This document shows, one piece after another, positions 20,715-28,764 of a stretch of DNA of 64,000 nucleotides; the first letter of the stretch is position 1, and each line of letters opens with the position of its first letter. Location of the stretch: assembly GCF_009193175.1 (NCBI RefSeq), contig NZ_VUKE01000001.1, forward strand, positions 590,781-654,780, in the 5' to 3' direction. Made by a program: the position numbers and the translations under genes. The notes under the pieces were generated by a model, which saw nothing but the letters and a program-made list of their open reading frames with translations, was not told the origin of the DNA and did not search any database. This stretch comes from Georgenia ruanii. GTDB taxonomy: Bacteria; Actinomycetota; Actinomycetes; Actinomycetales; Actinomycetaceae.

Positions 20715-21146
20715 TCAGCCCTCGACGGTGATGCCCATGGAACGGGCGGTGCCGGCGATGATCTTCTCGGCGGCCTCAAGGTCGTTGGCGTTGAGGTCTT
20801 CCTGCTTGGTGCGGGCGATCTCCTGCACCTGCTCACGGGTGATCTTGGCGACCTTCACCGTGTGCGGGGTGGCAGAGCCCTTCGCCACACCGGCGGCCTT
20901 CTTGATCATCTCCGCGGCCGGCGGGGTCTTGGTGATGAACGTGAAGGAGCGGTCCTCGTAGACCGTGATCTCCACCGGGATCACGTTGCCGCGCTGCGAC
21001 TCGGTGGCCGCGTTGTAGGCCTTGCAGAACTCCATGATGTTCACGCCGTGCTGACCCAGCGCGGGGCCGATCGGCGGCGCGGGGGTCGCGGCGCCGGCCT
21101 GGATCTGGAGCTTGATCAGGCCTGCAACCTTCTTCTTGGGGGGCAT
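20715..21146 (-). CDS. rplK: 50S ribosomal protein L11
   Basis: L11 forms the GTPase-associated centre with L10/L12 and is the thiostrepton target region. The start is ATG 21146 ([18 protein letters not shown]), giving 143 residues. The proline-rich linker [20 protein letters not shown] and the C-terminal RNA-binding part [12 protein letters not shown] are diagnostic. It lies 67 bases after nusG. Confidence 0.97.
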
Positions 21147-21213
21147 GTTCGGGTCCTTACGGTTCTTCCTCGGGTGTGGCCGGACCGGACGTCCGGCGCG
21201 GTGCTGCCGCGCG

Positions 21214-22065
21214 TCAGATCTTGGCGACCTGCGAGAACGACAGCTCGACCGGCGTCTCCCGGCCGAAGATCGTGACGAGCACCTTGAGCTTCTGGCTCTC
21301 GGGGCTGATCTCGGAGATGGTGGCGGGCAGCGTCTCGAACGGCCCGTCGGTGACGGTGACCGACTCGCCCACCTCGAAGTCCACCTGGATCGGCGCGGCG
21401 GCCTGACCACCGGCCGCCGCCTTCGCGGGCGCGGCGGCGGTCTTCGCCTGAATGTTGGCGGCCAGCATCGAGAAGACCTCGTCCTCGGTCAGCGGCACCG
21501 GCTGGTGGGTGTTGCCCACGAAGCCCGTGACGCCGGGCGTGTGGCGCACGGCGCCCCAGGACTCGTCGGTCATGTCCATGCGCACGAGGGTGTAGCCCGG
21601 CACGCGGACGCGGTTGACCAGCTTGCGCTGGGAGTTCTTGATCTCCACGACCTCTTCCATGGGGACCTCCACCTGGTAGATGTAGTCCTCCATGTTCAGG
21701 CTCTGGATGCGGTTCTCCAGGTTGGCCTTCACGCGCTTCTCGTACCCGGCGTAGGTGTGCACGACGTACCACTGGCCGGGCAGCGTGCGCAGCTCGCGGC
21801 GGAACGCCTCGGCGGGGTCGAGCTCCTCGGCCTCGGCCTCGGCGGTCTCACCCTCGGCGGCCTCGGCCTCCTCGCCCTCGGCGGGAGCCTCGGCCTCCTC
21901 CGTGGCCTCGTCGGCGGCCGGCTCGACGTCGTCGTCGGCCTCGGTGGTCAGCTCGTCCTCGGCGGCAGCGGGCGCGTCGACGTCGGCGCCCAGGGCACCG
22001 ACCTCCGGCTGTGCGGACTCGGCCGACGCCTCGTCGAGGTTCGTAGGCTCGAGGTTCTCAGACAC
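21214..22065 (-). CDS. nusG: Transcription termination/antitermination factor NusG
   Basis: NusG links RNA polymerase to ribosomes or Rho. It has 283 residues from a GTG start ([16 protein letters not shown]). The first 100 or so residues are an acidic Ala/Glu-rich extension, common in actinobacteria. The NGN domain starts at [20 protein letters not shown]. The C-terminal KOW domain contains [19 protein letters not shown]. The interdomain stretch of about 30 residues rich in Ala ([14 protein letters not shown]) is longer than in E. coli. Neighbours secE and rplK give the classic order. Confidence 0.95.
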   Translation of the reverse strand: MSENLEPTNLDEASAESAQPEVGALGADVDAPAAAEDELTTEADDDVEPAADEATEEAEAPAEGEEAEAAEGETAEAEAEELDPAEAFRRELRTLPGQWYVVHTYAGYEKRVKANLENRIQSLNMEDYIYQVEVPMEEVVEIKNSQRKLVNRVRVPGYTLVRMDMTDESWGAVRHTPGVTGFVGNTHQPVPLTEDEVFSMLAANIQAKTAAAPAKAAAGGQAAAPIQVDFEVGESVTVTDGPFETLPATISEISPESQKLKVLVTIFGRETPVELSFSQVAKI

Positions 22066-22143
22066 AGGCGACCTGCTTTCTGCTCAGTTGGGACTTCGCT
22101 GGCGGGTCAGCCAGCTGGGGGCGGGCGGACGACGTCATGTGGC

Positions 22144-22410
22144 TCAGCCGAAGACCCACAGCACGAGCTGGCCGAAGCCCAGGTCGAGCAGGCCCACGTA
22201 GACGCCGATCGCCGCCACGAAGACGAGCACGACGACGAAGTAGGTCATCAGCTCGCTGCGCGTGGGGCGCACGACCTTCTTGAGCTCGGCGATGACCTGA
22301 CGGAAGAACAGGACGATCCGGCCGAAGAACCCGCGCTTCTTGACGTCTCGTTCGGACGTGCTGCGGGCGCGCTCGGGCCGCCCCGAGGTCGCGCTTGCAG
22401 ACTCGCTCAC
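22144..22410 (-). CDS. secE: Preprotein translocase subunit SecE
   Basis: Essential single-span subunit of the SecYEG channel. The short Ser/Arg-rich N-terminus is followed by the amphipathic helix [19 protein letters not shown] and one membrane span ([18 protein letters not shown]). The start is probably GTG 22410 ([11 protein letters not shown]), 88 residues. An in-frame GTG at 22425 adds five residues; GAGGG before 22410 favours the shorter form. It sits between tRNA-Trp and nusG. Confidence 0.93.
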   Translation of the reverse strand: MSESASATSGRPERARSTSERDVKKRGFFGRIVLFFRQVIAELKKVVRPTRSELMTYFVVVLVFVAAIGVYVGLLDLGFGQLVLWVFG

Positions 22411-22530
22411 AGGTCCATCCCTCACGGTTTCCGGCCAGGTCCTCTCGCCGCCCCGTGGGGCGGGTCAGGCTCGCCGGGTGGCGGAGCCTTCAGGACGCCT
22501 CGGCCCCTGCTGGTCAGGAGCCAGTCCTGG

Positions 22531-22603
22531 CAGGGCAGGAGGGACTCGAACCCACAACCGCCGGTTTTGGAGACCGGTGCGCTACCAATTGCGCCACTGC
22601 CCT
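22531..22603 (-). tRNA. tRNA-Trp (CCA anticodon)
   Basis: A 73-base cloverleaf reads AGGGCAG in the 5' acceptor arm and CTGCCCT in the 3' arm. The anticodon loop CTCCAAA carries CCA. TTCGAGT is in the T loop and the discriminator base is G. No CCA is encoded. It leads the secE-nusG-rplK-rplA cluster, as in many actinobacteria. Confidence 0.97.
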
Positions 22604-22683
22604 ATCAGCGATCGGCGTCCGCGGGAGCCGGAGAGCACCTCGTGGGCGTGCTCCAGTCTGGTGGACGTCAACCACCGCCGTCG

Positions 22684-22713
22684 AGTGTACGGCCTCATCA
22701 GCACTTTGGTCGA
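22684..22713 (-). promoter_or_regulatory. Candidate promoter of tRNA-Trp/secE operon
   Basis: Minus-strand TCGACC (22713-22708) and TACACT (22689-22684) are separated by 18 bases, with a predicted start about 74 bases before the tRNA. The -10 is good and the -35 is weak. A second TTGACG lies closer to the tRNA without a clear partner. The remainder of the 22604-22931 gap has only a short tandem repeat. Confidence 0.4.
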
Positions 22714-22806
22714 ACCCGCTCCGCAGGGAGCCTGGTCACACCCGTCCCGCGGGCCTCGCCGACGGCGGGACACCAGCCTACCCGCAGCGGCGCGGGGTGG
22801 GTCGCC

Positions 22807-22857
22807 CCGACGGCGCGGGCCAGGTCCTCCCGACGGCGCGGGCCGGTCCTCCCGACG
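22807..22857. repeat. Short tandem repeat (about 23 bp, two copies plus a stub)
   Basis: The unit CCGACGGCGCGGGCC, followed by GGTCCTC, occurs at 22807 and again at 22830 with one base lost, then a third partial CCCGACGGG. It lies in the gap between tRNA-Trp and the aminotransferase gene. It looks like slipped-strand duplication in GC-rich DNA. Confidence 0.6.
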
Positions 22858-22931
22858 GGCGTGGCCCGCGCCCGGTCCAGGACCCGACCGGCCCGTGTGC
22901 CGTCCACGTGGCGCGTGCCACGATAGGGCGC

Positions 22932-24149
22932 GTGAGCGCACCCATCTCCCCCGTGACCAAGCCCCGCGTGTCCGCACGCCTGGCGGCGATCGCCGAGTCG
23001 GCCACCCTGGCCGTGGACGCGAAGGCCAAGGCCCTCAAGGCCGCCGGTCGTCCCGTCATCGGCTTCGGCGCCGGCGAGCCGGACTTCCCGACGCCCGACT
23101 ACATCGTCGAGGCCGCCGTCGCCGCCGCGAAGGACCCGGCCAACCACCGGTACACCCCCGCCAAGGGCATGCCCGCCCTGCGCGAGGCCATCGCGGCCAA
23201 GACGCTGCGCGACTCCGGCTACGAGGTCTCCCCGGACAACATCCTCGTCACCAACGGCGGCAAGCAGGCCGTCTACGAGGCCTTCGCCGCGGTGCTCGAC
23301 CCGGGCGACGAGGTGCTGCTGCCGGCGCCGTACTGGACCACCTACCCCGAGGCCATCAAGCTCGCCGGCGGCGTGCCCGTGGAGGTCTTCGCCGGGGTGG
23401 ACCAGGAGTACCTGGTCACCGTCGACCAGCTCGAGGCGGCGCGCACCCCGGCGACGAAGGCGCTGCTGTTCTGCTCGCCGTCCAACCCCACCGGGGCGGT
23501 GTACTCCCCGGCGCAGACCGAGGCGATCGGCCGCTGGGCGGTCGAGCACGGCATCTGGGTCATCACCGACGAGATCTACGAGCACCTCGTCTACGACGAC
23601 GCGGTGTTCACCCCGATCCAGAAGGTCGTGCCCGACCTGGTCGACACCTCCATCGTGCTCAACGGCGTCGCGAAGACGTACGCCATGACCGGCTGGCGCG
23701 TGGGCTGGCTCATCGGCCCCAGCGACGTCGTCAAGGCGGCCACCAACCTGCAGTCGCACCTGACCTCCAACGTCGCGAACGTCTCCCAGCGCGCCGCCAT
23801 CGCCGCCCTGAGCGGTGACCTCTCCGCCGTCGACCACATGCGCACGGCCTTCGACCGCCGCCGCCGGACCATGGTGGAGATGCTCCGGGCGATCGACGGC
23901 GTCCAGCTGCCCACCCCGCGCGGGGCCTTCTACGCCTACCCCTCCATCGAGGGGATCCTCGGGCGGACCATCCGCGGGCGCACGGTGACCACCTCCGCCG
24001 ACCTGGCGAGCCTCATCCTCGACGAGGTCGAGGTCGCCGTCGTGCCCGGCGAGGCGTTCGGCCCGAGCGGGTTCCTCCGTCTGAGCTACGCGCTCGGCGA
24101 CGACGACCTCGCCGAGGGCGTCGGGCGCATCCAGGAGCTGCTCGCCTGA
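22932..24149 (+). CDS. PLP-dependent aminotransferase, aspartate aminotransferase family (class I/II)
   Basis: Transaminase probably moving amino groups between aspartate and 2-oxoglutarate. The GTG start at 22932 ([17 protein letters not shown]) has AGGG upstream and gives 405 residues. The fold-type I signs are [26 protein letters not shown] (PLP phosphate region), [25 protein letters not shown] (Asp to the pyridine nitrogen) and [16 protein letters not shown] with the Schiff-base Lys. The C-terminal Arg-binding motif is [12 protein letters not shown]. It stands alone on the plus strand with its own terminator. Exact substrate specificity cannot be read, so I give no symbol. Confidence 0.9.
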   Translation: MSAPISPVTKPRVSARLAAIAESATLAVDAKAKALKAAGRPVIGFGAGEPDFPTPDYIVEAAVAAAKDPANHRYTPAKGMPALREAIAAKTLRDSGYEVSPDNILVTNGGKQAVYEAFAAVLDPGDEVLLPAPYWTTYPEAIKLAGGVPVEVFAGVDQEYLVTVDQLEAARTPATKALLFCSPSNPTGAVYSPAQTEAIGRWAVEHGIWVITDEIYEHLVYDDAVFTPIQKVVPDLVDTSIVLNGVAKTYAMTGWRVGWLIGPSDVVKAATNLQSHLTSNVANVSQRAAIAALSGDLSAVDHMRTAFDRRRRTMVEMLRAIDGVQLPTPRGAFYAYPSIEGILGRTIRGRTVTTSADLASLILDEVEVAVVPGEAFGPSGFLRLSYALGDDDLAEGVGRIQELLA

Positions 24150-24158
24150 CCAGCCGCT

Positions 24159-24192
24159 CGACGGGCCGGGACCGGACGGTCCCGGCCCGTCG
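24159..24192 (+). terminator. Hairpin terminator of the aminotransferase gene
   Basis: A perfect inverted repeat with 15-bp arms (24159-24173 and 24178-24192; arm CGACGGGCCGGGACC), a GGAC loop and TCGTTCCT following lies 10 bases after the stop codon. Confidence 0.78.
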
Positions 24193-24311
24193 TCGTTCCT
24201 GGTGGACGCCGGGCGCCGCGCCGGCTCGCGCGCGCGGCTCACCGCACCCGCGCGTCCACCGGGCCGTCGAGCGTCGAGAACGCCGGCTCGTGGCGCAGGT
24301 CCGGGTCGTGG

Positions 24312-24407
24312 GCGGATCGTCGGGTACAGGCCGGTCCCCAGGAGCAGCGGGATGAGCACGAACGGCCCCCACACCGCAGCAATGCGGCCGCTGAGTGTCC
24401 CAAAAGT
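24312..24407 (-). pseudogene. Remnant of an AGCS-type sodium:amino acid symporter N-terminus
   Basis: A minus-strand frame reads TFGTLSGRIAAVWGPF followed by VLIPLLLGTGLYPTIR, then loses any similarity. This closely resembles the first membrane segment of sodium:alanine symporters (AGCS family), which run WGPxxLxxLLGTGxYLTIR. Only about 30 residues of a protein near 500 long remain, so I read it as a relic of a deleted gene. The identification is by memory of the family motif. The rest of the 24193-24512 gap shows nothing else. Confidence 0.45.
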
Positions 24408-24512
24408 ACCGGCCGCTGCGGCCGCACGTCGGGCGCGGGGGCGACGGCGGCGCCTCCTCGGGCGGGCCGCCGGTGCGGCGCAGCCGGAGCGGTCCGCCGC
24501 AGGCGGGGCGGG

Positions 24513-25370
24513 TCAGTCGTGCCGGCCCCGCAGGTCGCCGACCACCCGCTCGAGGCTCGGCGCCGGGATCGCGTGCTCGGCGGCCAGGGCGAGCAGGTTC
24601 CCGCCGAGCGCCTCCAGCTCGCTCGCCCCGCCGCGGCGCACGTCGTGCTGGAGCGAGGACTCCAGCGTGCCGGGCAGCTTGCGCAGCGCGGCCATGAGTC
24701 GCTCGGGCTCCAGCGTCAGCCCCTCGGCCGTGGCGACCGCGGCGACCTCCTCGACGACGCCGGCGGTCACCGCGGGGTCGCGCTCGAGCGCCGGCCCGAT
24801 GGGCAGGTCCGTCCAGCTGGTGAGCAGCGCCGTGGGGGCCAGGAAGCTGTACTTGCGCCACAGCACCTCGTTCTCGCTGCCCCCGGTGCGCACGGTGACG
24901 CCCGCCCGGGCGAGCGCCTCGGGCACGGCCCCGCCGGCGGCCGCGTCCGGGACGGTGACGATGCAGTACCCCCCGCGGTGGACGATGGCCTCCTGCTCCC
25001 GCGCGGCCTCGACCTGGATGGACGCGCAGGCGACGTCCTCGAGGCCGGCCGCGTGCAGCGCCCGGGCATGGGCGGTGCCGTTGAGCAGCGCGAGCACCGC
25101 CCGCGGCCGGGCGGCGACGATGCCGGGCAGGACGTCGTCGAGGGCGTAGGCCTTGACCGCCAGGACGACGGCGGAGCCGGCGGGGACCGCGGTGGTCGCC
25201 GGGACGTGCGCCGTCCACGTGCCGAAGGCGTCCGAGCGCACCTGCAGCCCCTCGGCGGCGATGCGCTGGGCGGTCGCCGGACGCGCGACGGCGACGACGT
25301 CCTCCCCCGCGCGGTGCAGCAGCGCGGCGAGCAGGCCGCCCACGGCCCCGGGTCCGACGACGGTGATCAT
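24513..25370 (-). CDS. Ketopantoate reductase family protein (2-dehydropantoate 2-reductase-like)
   Basis: Probable NADPH-dependent reductase of ketopantoate to pantoate (coenzyme A pathway), or a related enzyme. The start is ATG 25370 (MITVVGPGAVGGLLAALL) with GGGAG six bases upstream, giving 285 residues. The N-terminal Rossmann loop is GPGAVGG. LAVKAYALDDVLPGI contains the expected catalytic-region Lys. LALLNGTAHARAL corresponds to the Asn-Gly block. The C-terminal helical domain includes RKYSFLAPTALLTSW and LESSLQHDVRRGGASELEAL, the latter typical of ApbA/PanE. No other pantothenate gene is adjacent, so the panE role is inferred. Confidence 0.8.
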   Translation of the reverse strand: MITVVGPGAVGGLLAALLHRAGEDVVAVARPATAQRIAAEGLQVRSDAFGTWTAHVPATTAVPAGSAVVLAVKAYALDDVLPGIVAARPRAVLALLNGTAHARALHAAGLEDVACASIQVEAAREQEAIVHRGGYCIVTVPDAAAGGAVPEALARAGVTVRTGGSENEVLWRKYSFLAPTALLTSWTDLPIGPALERDPAVTAGVVEEVAAVATAEGLTLEPERLMAALRKLPGTLESSLQHDVRRGGASELEALGGNLLALAAEHAIPAPSLERVVGDLRGRHD

Positions 25371-25537
25371 GTCCGGCTCCCTTTCCACGGCGACGCGGGG
25401 AGGCTATCGCGCGGCGTCCGCAGTGCCGAACGCGCGCGTGCACCGGGGACCGCGGTTGGGTACGCGCGCATGGCGCAACCGAGGACCGGGGCGGGCCGCG
25501 CCGGGCGGTCCGGCGCCCGGCCCGGACCGGCCGAGGG

Positions 25538-26812
25538 TCAGTGCGGGCCGCGCTGGGCGAGCAGCTCGCGCCCGCGCGCCAGCCAGGCCTCCGCGCGGGC
25601 CAGGCGCCCCTCGGCGTCCGCCAGCCACTCCCCGCCGTCCGAGCGCCGCGCCCCGGCCACGAGCGAGAGGACCACCCCCGCGCACCGCGCGTGCAGCGCC
25701 ACGGGGTCGACGAGCTGCTCGCACGCGCGGGTCCAGCCCTCCAGCAGGTCGGGCACGTGCGGGTAGGTCGCGGGCGCCAGGTGCGGCAGCACGCTGACGT
25801 GCCCGAGGAGGCAGGCCAGGTCGTCCACCCGGTGCCCCGGCCCGACGGCATCGACGTCGAGCAGCGCCGTCACCGCCACGACCTCCTCGCGCGGGTCCAT
25901 GAGCACGTTGGCCTCGTAGAAGTCCCCATGGGTGGGCACCACCGGCCCGGGGTCGGCGACGGCGAGCAGGTCGTCGATGCCGTCCGCGAGCGCCCGGGCC
26001 CGGTCGGCGTGCTCGGGCAGCACGGTCGCCGCGGCGTGGGCGTAGTGGTGGGCGCGTTCGGACCACGCGGGCCGGCGGGGCAGGTCGAGCGCGGCCGCGG
26101 GCAGGGCGTCGAGGGTGCGCAGCAGCGCGGCCAGCACGGCCGGTGCCGCCCGGCCCAGGCCCCGGGCCAGCAGGTTCGACAGCGCGATCCCGCGCCCCTC
26201 CCCCAGCAGCACGAGGCCGTCGTCGTCGGCGCGCAGCACCTGCGGGGCCGGCACCCCGGCGGCGGTGAGCATGCGGTGCCGGTCGGCGAACACGCGGGCG
26301 CCGGAGGGGCGGACCACCTTGAGGTACGCCGTCGCGTCGGGCTCCGAGCGCCGCACGCGCAGCACCGCCCGCCGGGTGGGCCGGTAGGCCAGCAGCTCGA
26401 CGGTCACCGGCGTGCCGAGCCGGCGCGAGAGCGCGGTGGCGTCGCAGGCCACCGGCAGCGCGGGCAGCTCGGGATCGGCCGGGTGGCGCCACAGGTGGAT
26501 CGCCGGGCCGTCCCCGGCCTGCTCGAGCCGCACGAGGCCCGGGCCGGCGCGGTGGCTGAGGCGCGCCGTCGTCGCGCACAGATACTCCTCGGTGCGCAAC
26601 GGCGCGGGCGTGCCGGGCAGGTCCCGCTCGACGGTGACCGTGTACCCCACCGTGACCCCGGCGCCGGGGCGGTGGTGGACGGTGTGGACCTGCCACGCCA
26701 CGAGGCGGCTGCCCTCGACGTCGAGGGCGCCCGCGAGCATGGTCCCGGCCTCCGGCCCGGTGAGCAGCGCGACGTCGGCCGGCTCGTGCTGCGCGGCGAC
26801 GGGAACGGTCAT
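25538..26812 (-). CDS. APH-type phosphotransferase family protein, substrate unknown
   Basis: Protein-kinase-like small-molecule phosphotransferase of 424 residues. The N-terminal 130 or so residues form a separate beta-rich part. The ATP-binding Lys is likely in TAYLKVVRPSGARVFADR. The catalytic loop is HGDFYEANVL (Asp base, Asn for metal) near residue 300, and the metal-binding Asp is in [19 protein letters not shown]. This is the APH fold also found in choline, homoserine and malto-kinases. It is divergent from the deaminase gene. CACTAT stands five bases before the ATG, consistent with a leaderless mRNA. I cannot name the substrate. Confidence 0.75.
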   Translation of the reverse strand: MTVPVAAQHEPADVALLTGPEAGTMLAGALDVEGSRLVAWQVHTVHHRPGAGVTVGYTVTVERDLPGTPAPLRTEEYLCATTARLSHRAGPGLVRLEQAGDGPAIHLWRHPADPELPALPVACDATALSRRLGTPVTVELLAYRPTRRAVLRVRRSEPDATAYLKVVRPSGARVFADRHRMLTAAGVPAPQVLRADDDGLVLLGEGRGIALSNLLARGLGRAAPAVLAALLRTLDALPAAALDLPRRPAWSERAHHYAHAAATVLPEHADRARALADGIDDLLAVADPGPVVPTHGDFYEANVLMDPREEVVAVTALLDVDAVGPGHRVDDLACLLGHVSVLPHLAPATYPHVPDLLEGWTRACEQLVDPVALHARCAGVVLSLVAGARRSDGGEWLADAEGRLARAEAWLARGRELLAQRGPH

Positions 26813-26817
26813 GGCTC

Positions 26818-26823
26818 ATAGTG
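26818..26823 (-). promoter_or_regulatory. Candidate -10 of a leaderless transcript (phosphotransferase gene)
   Basis: Minus-strand CACTAT ends five bases before the ATG at 26812, leaving no room for a ribosome binding site. With a normal -10 to start distance the mRNA would begin at or next to the start codon. Confidence 0.35.
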
Positions 26824-26951
26824 CATCACGTCGTGGCGCCGGTTCACCCACGGACACGAGCCAGAAACGGGCCTGCGCCCGGCACCGGCCGCCGGCGCGG
26901 GCCGGCCGCGCGTCGGCCGGGCCGCCGTGGGTCGTCCGCCGGGCCCGGTGG

Positions 26952-26957
26952 CAGACT
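26952..26957 (+). promoter_or_regulatory. Candidate -10 of a leaderless transcript (adenosine deaminase gene)
   Basis: Plus-strand CAGACT is followed by seven bases and then the GTG start at 26965. No purine-rich ribosome binding site is present, so a leaderless mRNA is likely. It is divergent from the similar site at 26818-26823. Confidence 0.35.
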
Positions 26958-26964
26958 CGACCAG

Positions 26965-27999
26965 GTGCGTGACCTCCAGGCCCTCCCGAAGGCGCATCTC
27001 CACCTGCACTTCACCGGTTCCATGCGGCTCGCGACCCTGTCCGAGCTCGCCCGCGAGCAGGGCATCGTGCTGCCCGAGCACCTCCTCGACAACCAGGCGC
27101 TGCACGTGCCGGCGGACCAGCGCGGCTGGTTCCGCTTCCAGCGCTCCTACGACGCCGCGCGCGCCGTCGTCCGCTCCGAGGACGCGCTGCGCCGCATCGT
27201 GCGCGAGGCCGCGGAGGACGACGCCGCCGAGGGCTCGCGGCGCCTGGAGATCCAGGTGGACCCGACCTCCTACGCCCCGTTCGTCGGCGGCATCACCCCG
27301 GCGCTGGAGATCATCCTCGACGAGGCCGCGCTCGCCAGCGCCGCCACCGGCGTCGAGGTCGGCGTCATCGTCGCTGCCTCCCGCACCCGCCACCCGCTCG
27401 ACGCCCGCACGCTGGCCCGGCTGGCCGCCGCGCACGCCGGGGACGGTCCCGGGCAGGTCATCGGCTTCGGGCTGAGCAACGACGAGCGGCGCGGGAACAC
27501 CGCCGACTTCGCCCCGGCCTTCCGCATCGCCCGGCACGCCGGGCTGGCCGGGGTGCCCCACGGCGGGGAGCTGCTGGGGCCCGAGCACGTGCGCGACGTC
27601 GTCGCCCACCTCAAGCCGGCCCGCCTCGGCCACGGGGTGCGCTCGGCCGAGGACCCCGACCTGCTCGCCCGGCTCGTCGACGCGGGCATCGCCCTGGAGG
27701 TCTGCCCGACCTCCAACGTCTCCCTCGGTGTCTACCCCGACCCGGCCCACGTGCCGCTGCCCCAGCTGCTCGACGCGGGCGCCCAGGTGGCGCTGGGTGC
27801 GGACGACCCGCTCCTCTTCCGCTCCCGCCTCGCCGACCAGTACCGCATCGCCCGGGACGTCCACGGCCTCGACGACGACGCCCTGGCGGACCTGGCCCGC
27901 TCCTCGATCCGGGCGTCGCTGGCGTCCGAGCGGTCCAAGCAGGCCATGCTCACCGACGTCGACGCCTGGCTGGCCCGCGACCCCGTGCCGGCCGCATGA
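26965..27999 (+). CDS. add: Adenosine deaminase family protein
   Basis: Zinc hydrolase converting adenosine to inosine, or a close amidohydrolase relative. GTG 26965 (V-RDLQALPKAHLHLHFTGSM) gives 344 residues. Metal ligands and catalytic residues are visible: HLHLH near residue 11, HGGE near residue 195, the RLGHGVRS His near 215 and GADDPLLF near 275 with the paired Asp. GFGLSNDERRGNT corresponds to the substrate-gating segment. A futalosine-pathway deaminase is less likely, because classical men genes are present nearby. The stop overlaps the next gene (ATGA). Confidence 0.83.
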   Translation: MRDLQALPKAHLHLHFTGSMRLATLSELAREQGIVLPEHLLDNQALHVPADQRGWFRFQRSYDAARAVVRSEDALRRIVREAAEDDAAEGSRRLEIQVDPTSYAPFVGGITPALEIILDEAALASAATGVEVGVIVAASRTRHPLDARTLARLAAAHAGDGPGQVIGFGLSNDERRGNTADFAPAFRIARHAGLAGVPHGGELLGPEHVRDVVAHLKPARLGHGVRSAEDPDLLARLVDAGIALEVCPTSNVSLGVYPDPAHVPLPQLLDAGAQVALGADDPLLFRSRLADQYRIARDVHGLDDDALADLARSSIRASLASERSKQAMLTDVDAWLARDPVPAA

Positions 28000-28760
28000 G
28001 GGGGCCCCGGGCGGTCGCGCTCGGGCACGGCGGGCAGCCGCCCGAGGGCGGGCAGCCGCCCGAGGGCGCAGGGCCGCCGCCGTGGCGCCAGGCGGGGGCG
28101 TGGGCGGCGGACTACGCCTTCGCCGCGCGCGGCCTGGCGCGGGCCGGGGCCGGGTGGCTGCGCCGCTCGCGGCCGGACGCGTTCCGGGTCGCGGAGGGTC
28201 CCGGCACCCCGGTGCTGCTCCTACCCGGCATCTACGAGTCGTGGCGCTTCCTCGAGCCGCTCGCCGCGCACCTGCACGCCGGCGGCCACCCGGTGCACGT
28301 GGTGAGCGCGCTCGGGCTCAACAGCGCCGAGGTCCTCGACGGCGCGGCGCGGGCGGCGCGGTACCTGCACGAGGCCGGGCCGGGCGACGTCGTCGTCGTG
28401 GCCCACTCCAAGGGCGGCCTGGTGGGCAAGGCGCTGATGCTGCGCGAGGAGCGCGTGCGCGGGATGGTCGCGGTGGCCACCCCATGGGCGGGGTCGAGCT
28501 ACGCGGCGCTCTTCCCGCCGTGGTCGCCCGTGCGCCGCCTGGCCCCCCGCAGCGCCGGGCTGCTGGCGCTGGCGCGCGACCGCGCGGTGGACGACCGCAT
28601 CATCGCCATCGTGCCCGCGTGGGACCCGCACATCCCGTCCGGCTCCCGCCTGCCCGGCGCGCGCCGCAACGTCGAGGTGGCCGCGAGCGGGCACTTCCGG
28701 GTGCTGGCCGACCCCGAGGTGCTGGCGGAGGTCGACCGCGCCGTCGCGGAGCTGGCCTGA
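27996..28760 (+). CDS. Alpha/beta hydrolase (lipase/esterase-like)
   Basis: Probable serine hydrolase of 254 residues. The ATG overlaps the deaminase stop by 4 bases, so translation is coupled. LLLPGIYESWRFLEPLAAHL is the strand and oxyanion region. The nucleophile elbow is VVAHSKGGLVGK. The catalytic His is probably in AASGHFRVLADPEVL. Asp candidates lie in AIVPAWDPHIP. It resembles the short GPI-inositol-deacylase/lipase group. The N-terminus holds a duplicated GGQPPEG segment and lacks a clear signal peptide. Substrate unknown; the pairing with a deaminase is not explained. Confidence 0.72.
   Translation: MRGPRAVALGHGGQPPEGGQPPEGAGPPPWRQAGAWAADYAFAARGLARAGAGWLRRSRPDAFRVAEGPGTPVLLLPGIYESWRFLEPLAAHLHAGGHPVHVVSALGLNSAEVLDGAARAARYLHEAGPGDVVVVAHSKGGLVGKALMLREERVRGMVAVATPWAGSSYAALFPPWSPVRRLAPRSAGLLALARDRAVDDRIIAIVPAWDPHIPSGSRLPGARRNVEVAASGHFRVLADPEVLAEVDRAVAELA
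28030..28065. repeat. 18-bp tandem duplication in the hydrolase N-terminus
   Basis: GCGGGCAGCCGCCCGAGG occurs twice in a row (28030-28047 and 28048-28065), encoding the repeated GGQPPEG. It keeps the reading frame. Confidence 0.85.
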
Positions 28761-28764
28761 GGCG

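Noticed and set aside
26929..27475. Alternative plus-strand frame over the adenosine deaminase start region
   Set aside because: It is a frame-shifted Arg/Ser/Thr/Pro-rich shadow; the deaminase frame carries all catalytic motifs.
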